DNA of 17,541 nucleotides, from assembly GCA_937934705.1 (NCBI GenBank), contig CALGYY010000221.1, forward strand, positions 1 to 17,541, written 5' to 3'. Below are positions 15,754-17,541 of the stretch, one piece after another. The position numbers and the translations under genes were made by a program. Every line of letters starts with the position of its first letter. Position 1 is the first letter of the stretch. The notes under the pieces are model-generated. The model had not been told where the DNA came from. It searched no databases and saw nothing but the letters and a program-made list of their open reading frames with translations. This DNA is from an uncultured Bacteroidota bacterium. Its GTDB lineage: Bacteria > Bacteroidota > Bacteroidia > Bacteroidales > CAIWKO01.

Positions 15754-16425
15754 TTACTGACCTTCATTCTTCATTTTCTCTTTCAGTTTGGCAAGTTCAT
15801 CATCCACCGTTGCATTCTTTTCGAGTTCATCGAATTGCTTTTTTGTTTGAACGGTTTCACTGTCGGCTCCTGACAGTAACTCGGCCTCAGCTTCTGTTTT
15901 TTCAATTTTCTTCTCGAATTCATCAAACTTTGAGAAAGCACTGTCGTCGGCGCCCCCCAGCTTTTCTGCCACCTCTTTGGATGCTTTTGCTGTCTTGCTC
16001 CGGGCGATCAGAAGCTGCTCTTTTGCTTTTGCTTCTTCCAACTTATCCTTAAGCTGTTCAAGCTGAGCCCTTAGTTTATTAACGGTATCGGTAGCGGTAG
16101 CCACCAGGCGCTCATACTGAACCACCTGTTTATCCGTATCGGCCTTTTCTGCCAGTGCTTTCCGGGCCAGTTCTTCATTGTTGATCTTCAGGGCCTGCAT
16201 GGCTTTCTGTTCCCAGCTTTGCGATTGCTGCTTGTAATTGGCGAGCTGGCGTTCCAGGCTCTTTTGATTGGCCATCGCCTCTGCCACACCGGAAGTCCCT
16301 TCCTTCAATGCTTCCTGCATTTCCAGGATCATCTGTTTGATCATTTTTTCTGGATCTTCTGCTTTGTCAAGCAGGTCGTTAATGTTGGCTTTGATGATGT
16401 CACCAAGTCTGCCGAAAATTCCCAT
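15754..16425 (-). CDS. pspA: PspA/IM30 family membrane-stress protein
   Basis: An ESCRT-III-like coiled-coil protein that binds and stabilises the inner membrane under envelope stress. The N-terminus MGIFGRLGDIIKANINDLL is the amphipathic helix and start of the family, followed by AEDPEKMIKQMILEMQEAL. Long charged heptad-type helices run from about 25 to 150, with shorter helices after that. The length (223) is normal for PspA. The last in a run of three same-strand genes, it lies 93 nt after the DUF4178-like gene and is followed by a terminator. None of the proteobacterial PspBC or PspF partners is present; the neighbours probably take the partner roles here. Confidence 0.93.
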   Translation of the reverse strand: MGIFGRLGDIIKANINDLLDKAEDPEKMIKQMILEMQEALKEGTSGVAEAMANQKSLERQLANYKQQSQSWEQKAMQALKINNEELARKALAEKADTDKQVVQYERLVATATDTVNKLRAQLEQLKDKLEEAKAKEQLLIARSKTAKASKEVAEKLGGADDSAFSKFDEFEKKIEKTEAEAELLSGADSETVQTKKQFDELEKNATVDDELAKLKEKMKNEGQ

Positions 16426-16518
16426 GTTATTTAGATTTAAGGTTAATGAATGTTTGAATTAATTTCTTCTGTCAGCAGATGCATTATCAAGTTCACACCG
16501 ATAAGGTAATCTGCATCA

Positions 16519-17067
16519 TTAAATTTTTGGTAAAAAGTTGCTCAGTTCTCCCGAGGGAATACTCACCGCACTGATCGCTTCAAAGGTTCCCTGTCCTTTC
16601 TGCAGGGCATAAACACGTGAATTGCCTTCCCCTCCCTGGAATTTCCAGCAGGTCAAACGGTTCCAATCCATCGCATTCTTCGAAAGATCACGGAATTTCC
16701 CATCACCCTGATTCACAAGGCTGAATGTATTCCCTTTAAATGTGACGCCTAACGGGGCTTTGGCAAAATTGCTCATCATATCCTGCATTCCGGGATCAAT
16801 TTCGGCCAGGCTGTGCTGCTCCATGATGAAAGTATCCATCCCGTTTTCGATCAATATCCAGAGAATCTGATCAGCGGCATCAAACTTCAGGGCCTTGAAA
16901 CTGTATTCCTTCAGGCTGAATTCATAACCACCGGTGATCTCGAAGGTCTTGAAATTGTAATCAACAAAGAAACCCGGTCGCAGGTCCCTGATCTGAACAT
17001 TCAAAGGATCAAAATCAAGGGGCTTTCCTTTGGGTTCGTACTTTTCCTTTTTACTGAATAATCCCAT
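16519..17067 (-). CDS. DUF4178-like protein in the PspA cluster
   Basis: A soluble 182-residue protein starting MGLFSKKEKYEPKGKP, followed by a beta-rich body: LRPGFFVDYNFKTFEITGG (29-47), ILWILIENG (69-77), then GVTFKGNTFSLVNQGDG (103-119) and a C-terminal WKFQGGEGNSRVYALQKG. The pattern of a gating G-x-x-V strand, a W-I-L strand and a second repeat-like half resembles DUF4178, a family often found beside pspA; the assignment is from memory and could also be a relative such as DUF2491/YjfK. No catalytic motif is visible. It lies 24 nt after the tail-anchored protein gene and 93 nt before pspA, so one operon is likely. The role is probably to assist PspA at the membrane. Confidence 0.6.
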   Translation of the reverse strand: MGLFSKKEKYEPKGKPLDFDPLNVQIRDLRPGFFVDYNFKTFEITGGYEFSLKEYSFKALKFDAADQILWILIENGMDTFIMEQHSLAEIDPGMQDMMSNFAKAPLGVTFKGNTFSLVNQGDGKFRDLSKNAMDWNRLTCWKFQGGEGNSRVYALQKGQGTFEAISAVSIPSGELSNFLPKI

Positions 17068-17091
17068 GGTTTATCTGTTTATCGTGGTTAA

Positions 17092-17495
17092 TCACTGTCC
17101 ATATTTGTAATACAGGAAGACCAGGCCTGCGATAACTGCAAGTATAGCCAGCACGAAGAAGAAAATCTTCCAGAAGCTGTATGGCCTCTCTCCCTGAACT
17201 TCCCCGGTCCGTGCATTTACCAGGAAGCGGTACACCTTGTTGCGGAACTGGTAAGCACTTATGTACAGCGGGAACAGGACGTGTTTGAATGTAATGCGAC
17301 TGTACTTTGTATCCACGGTATGAATGCGCTGCTCATCACCACCAATATGATTCCGTATCAACTGCCGGATGGTCACATCCATAATTGATTTGGCCTCTTC
17401 AAAACCCTGCTTGAGGTCTATTTGGTAGCTTTCAGCCTTGTAGCCGCTCAGGAAACGCTCATCAAAAGGCACCAGATTCTGTGTGTCCCAGGGTT
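17092..17495 (-). CDS. C-terminal part of a tail-anchored, zinc-ribbon-type PspA-cluster protein (5' truncated)
   Basis: Only the last 133 residues are present: the frame stays open upstream through WDTQNL until the real sequence ends at about 17495. The GTG at 17472 is therefore an internal valine, not the start. Visible landmarks are NLVPFDERFLSGYKAE, IGGDEQRIHTVDTKYS and YRFLVNARTGEVQGERP, then one C-terminal transmembrane helix (WKIFFFVLAILAVIAGLVFLY). I recall these segments from proteins of about 350-380 residues that start with TFIIB-type zinc ribbons and sit next to pspA; the zinc ribbons would lie in the missing part. It is the first gene seen of the minus-strand cluster. Confidence 0.6.
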
Positions 17496-17541
17496 AGATC
17501 GGAAGAGCGTCGTGTAGGGAAAGAGTGTAGATCTCGGTGGT
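17496..17541. other. Illumina adapter sequence left in the assembly
   Basis: The final 46 bases begin AGATCGGAAGAGCGTCGTGT and continue as the reverse complement of the TruSeq universal adapter up to CTCGGTGGT. They are library-construction sequence and not part of the genome. They create a false stop codon (17494-17496) in the truncated minus-strand gene. Confidence 0.97.

Noticed and set aside
16478..16517. Inverted repeat GATGCA/TGCATC before pspA as a regulatory hairpin
   Set aside because: Only six base pairs with a 28-nt loop; not above chance in this AT-rich gap.
17092..17472. Complete small gene starting at GTG 17472
   Set aside because: The frame continues upstream with family-like residues (WDTQNL) up to the adapter, so the GTG is an internal valine of a truncated gene.
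1..17495. CRISPR array, transposon, prophage, tRNA or rRNA
   Set aside because: No direct-repeat arrays, transposase or phage motifs, or structural RNA landmarks were seen on either strand. All gaps between genes are shorter than 150 nt.

Overview
The window looks like a fragment of a Bacteroidota chromosome (Bacteroidales-like, probably an uncultured environmental or anaerobic lineage). The evidence is type IX secretion (T9SS) C-terminal sorting domains at 8548-10446 and 2885-3070, several exact TAnnTTTG promoter -7 elements, mostly absent Shine-Dalgarno sequences, two outer-membrane-type lipoproteins with LSSC lipoboxes, and Bacteroidota-style DUF1566 and DUF6340-like proteins. It reads as an ordinary metabolic and envelope region. 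I see no CRISPR array, transposase, phage gene, tRNA or rRNA. The last 46 bases (17496-17541) are not biological: they match the reverse complement of the Illumina TruSeq universal adapter, so the assembly really ends at about 17495.

Layout. (1) 14-2055: a long-form urocanate hydratase on the minus strand, ended by a hairpin terminator touching its stop codon. (2) 2170-3070: a secreted DUF1566 protein with an EF-hand-like loop, whose sorting domain lies in another frame (apparent frameshift). (3) 3116-5483: a glutamate/aspartate:cation symporter and a DUF6340-like lipoprotein, convergent with 1 nt between them. (4) 5552-6136: a DUF1287 (NlpC/P60-like) lipoprotein, divergent from the previous lipoprotein. 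(5) 6277-8498: a radical SAM/PLP aminomutase of the KamA family whose pocket residues resemble glutamate rather than lysine 2,3-aminomutase, then a small stand-alone caspase/CHAT-like protein. (6) 8548-11296: a T9SS-exported CocE/S15 hydrolase followed after 4 nt by deoxyribose-phosphate aldolase. (7) 11297-14720: an exported beta-lactamase-fold serine hydrolase (minus), then a divergent M20 dipeptidase and a MerR-type regulator (plus). (8) 14714-17495: on the minus strand, a PspA membrane-stress cluster (tail-anchored protein, DUF4178-like protein, PspA) and then a separately promoted HldD for LPS heptose synthesis.

How the genes may fit together. Much of the content serves peptide and amino-acid use by an anaerobic heterotroph: exported and cytosolic peptidases, acidic amino-acid uptake, and histidine breakdown through urocanate, a pathway that ends in glutamate. 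The putative glutamate 2,3-aminomutase-like enzyme could convert glutamate to beta-glutamate, a known osmolyte. That link is inference. The envelope theme (PspA cluster, HldD, two lipoproteins, NlpC/P60-like protein) is separate.

The most interesting places are the aminomutase with His332/Asn369 at the positions of the lysine-binding aspartates, its uniquely strong ribosome-binding site and leader hairpin, and the 207-residue caspase-like protein behind it, which has an apparent promoter of its own.
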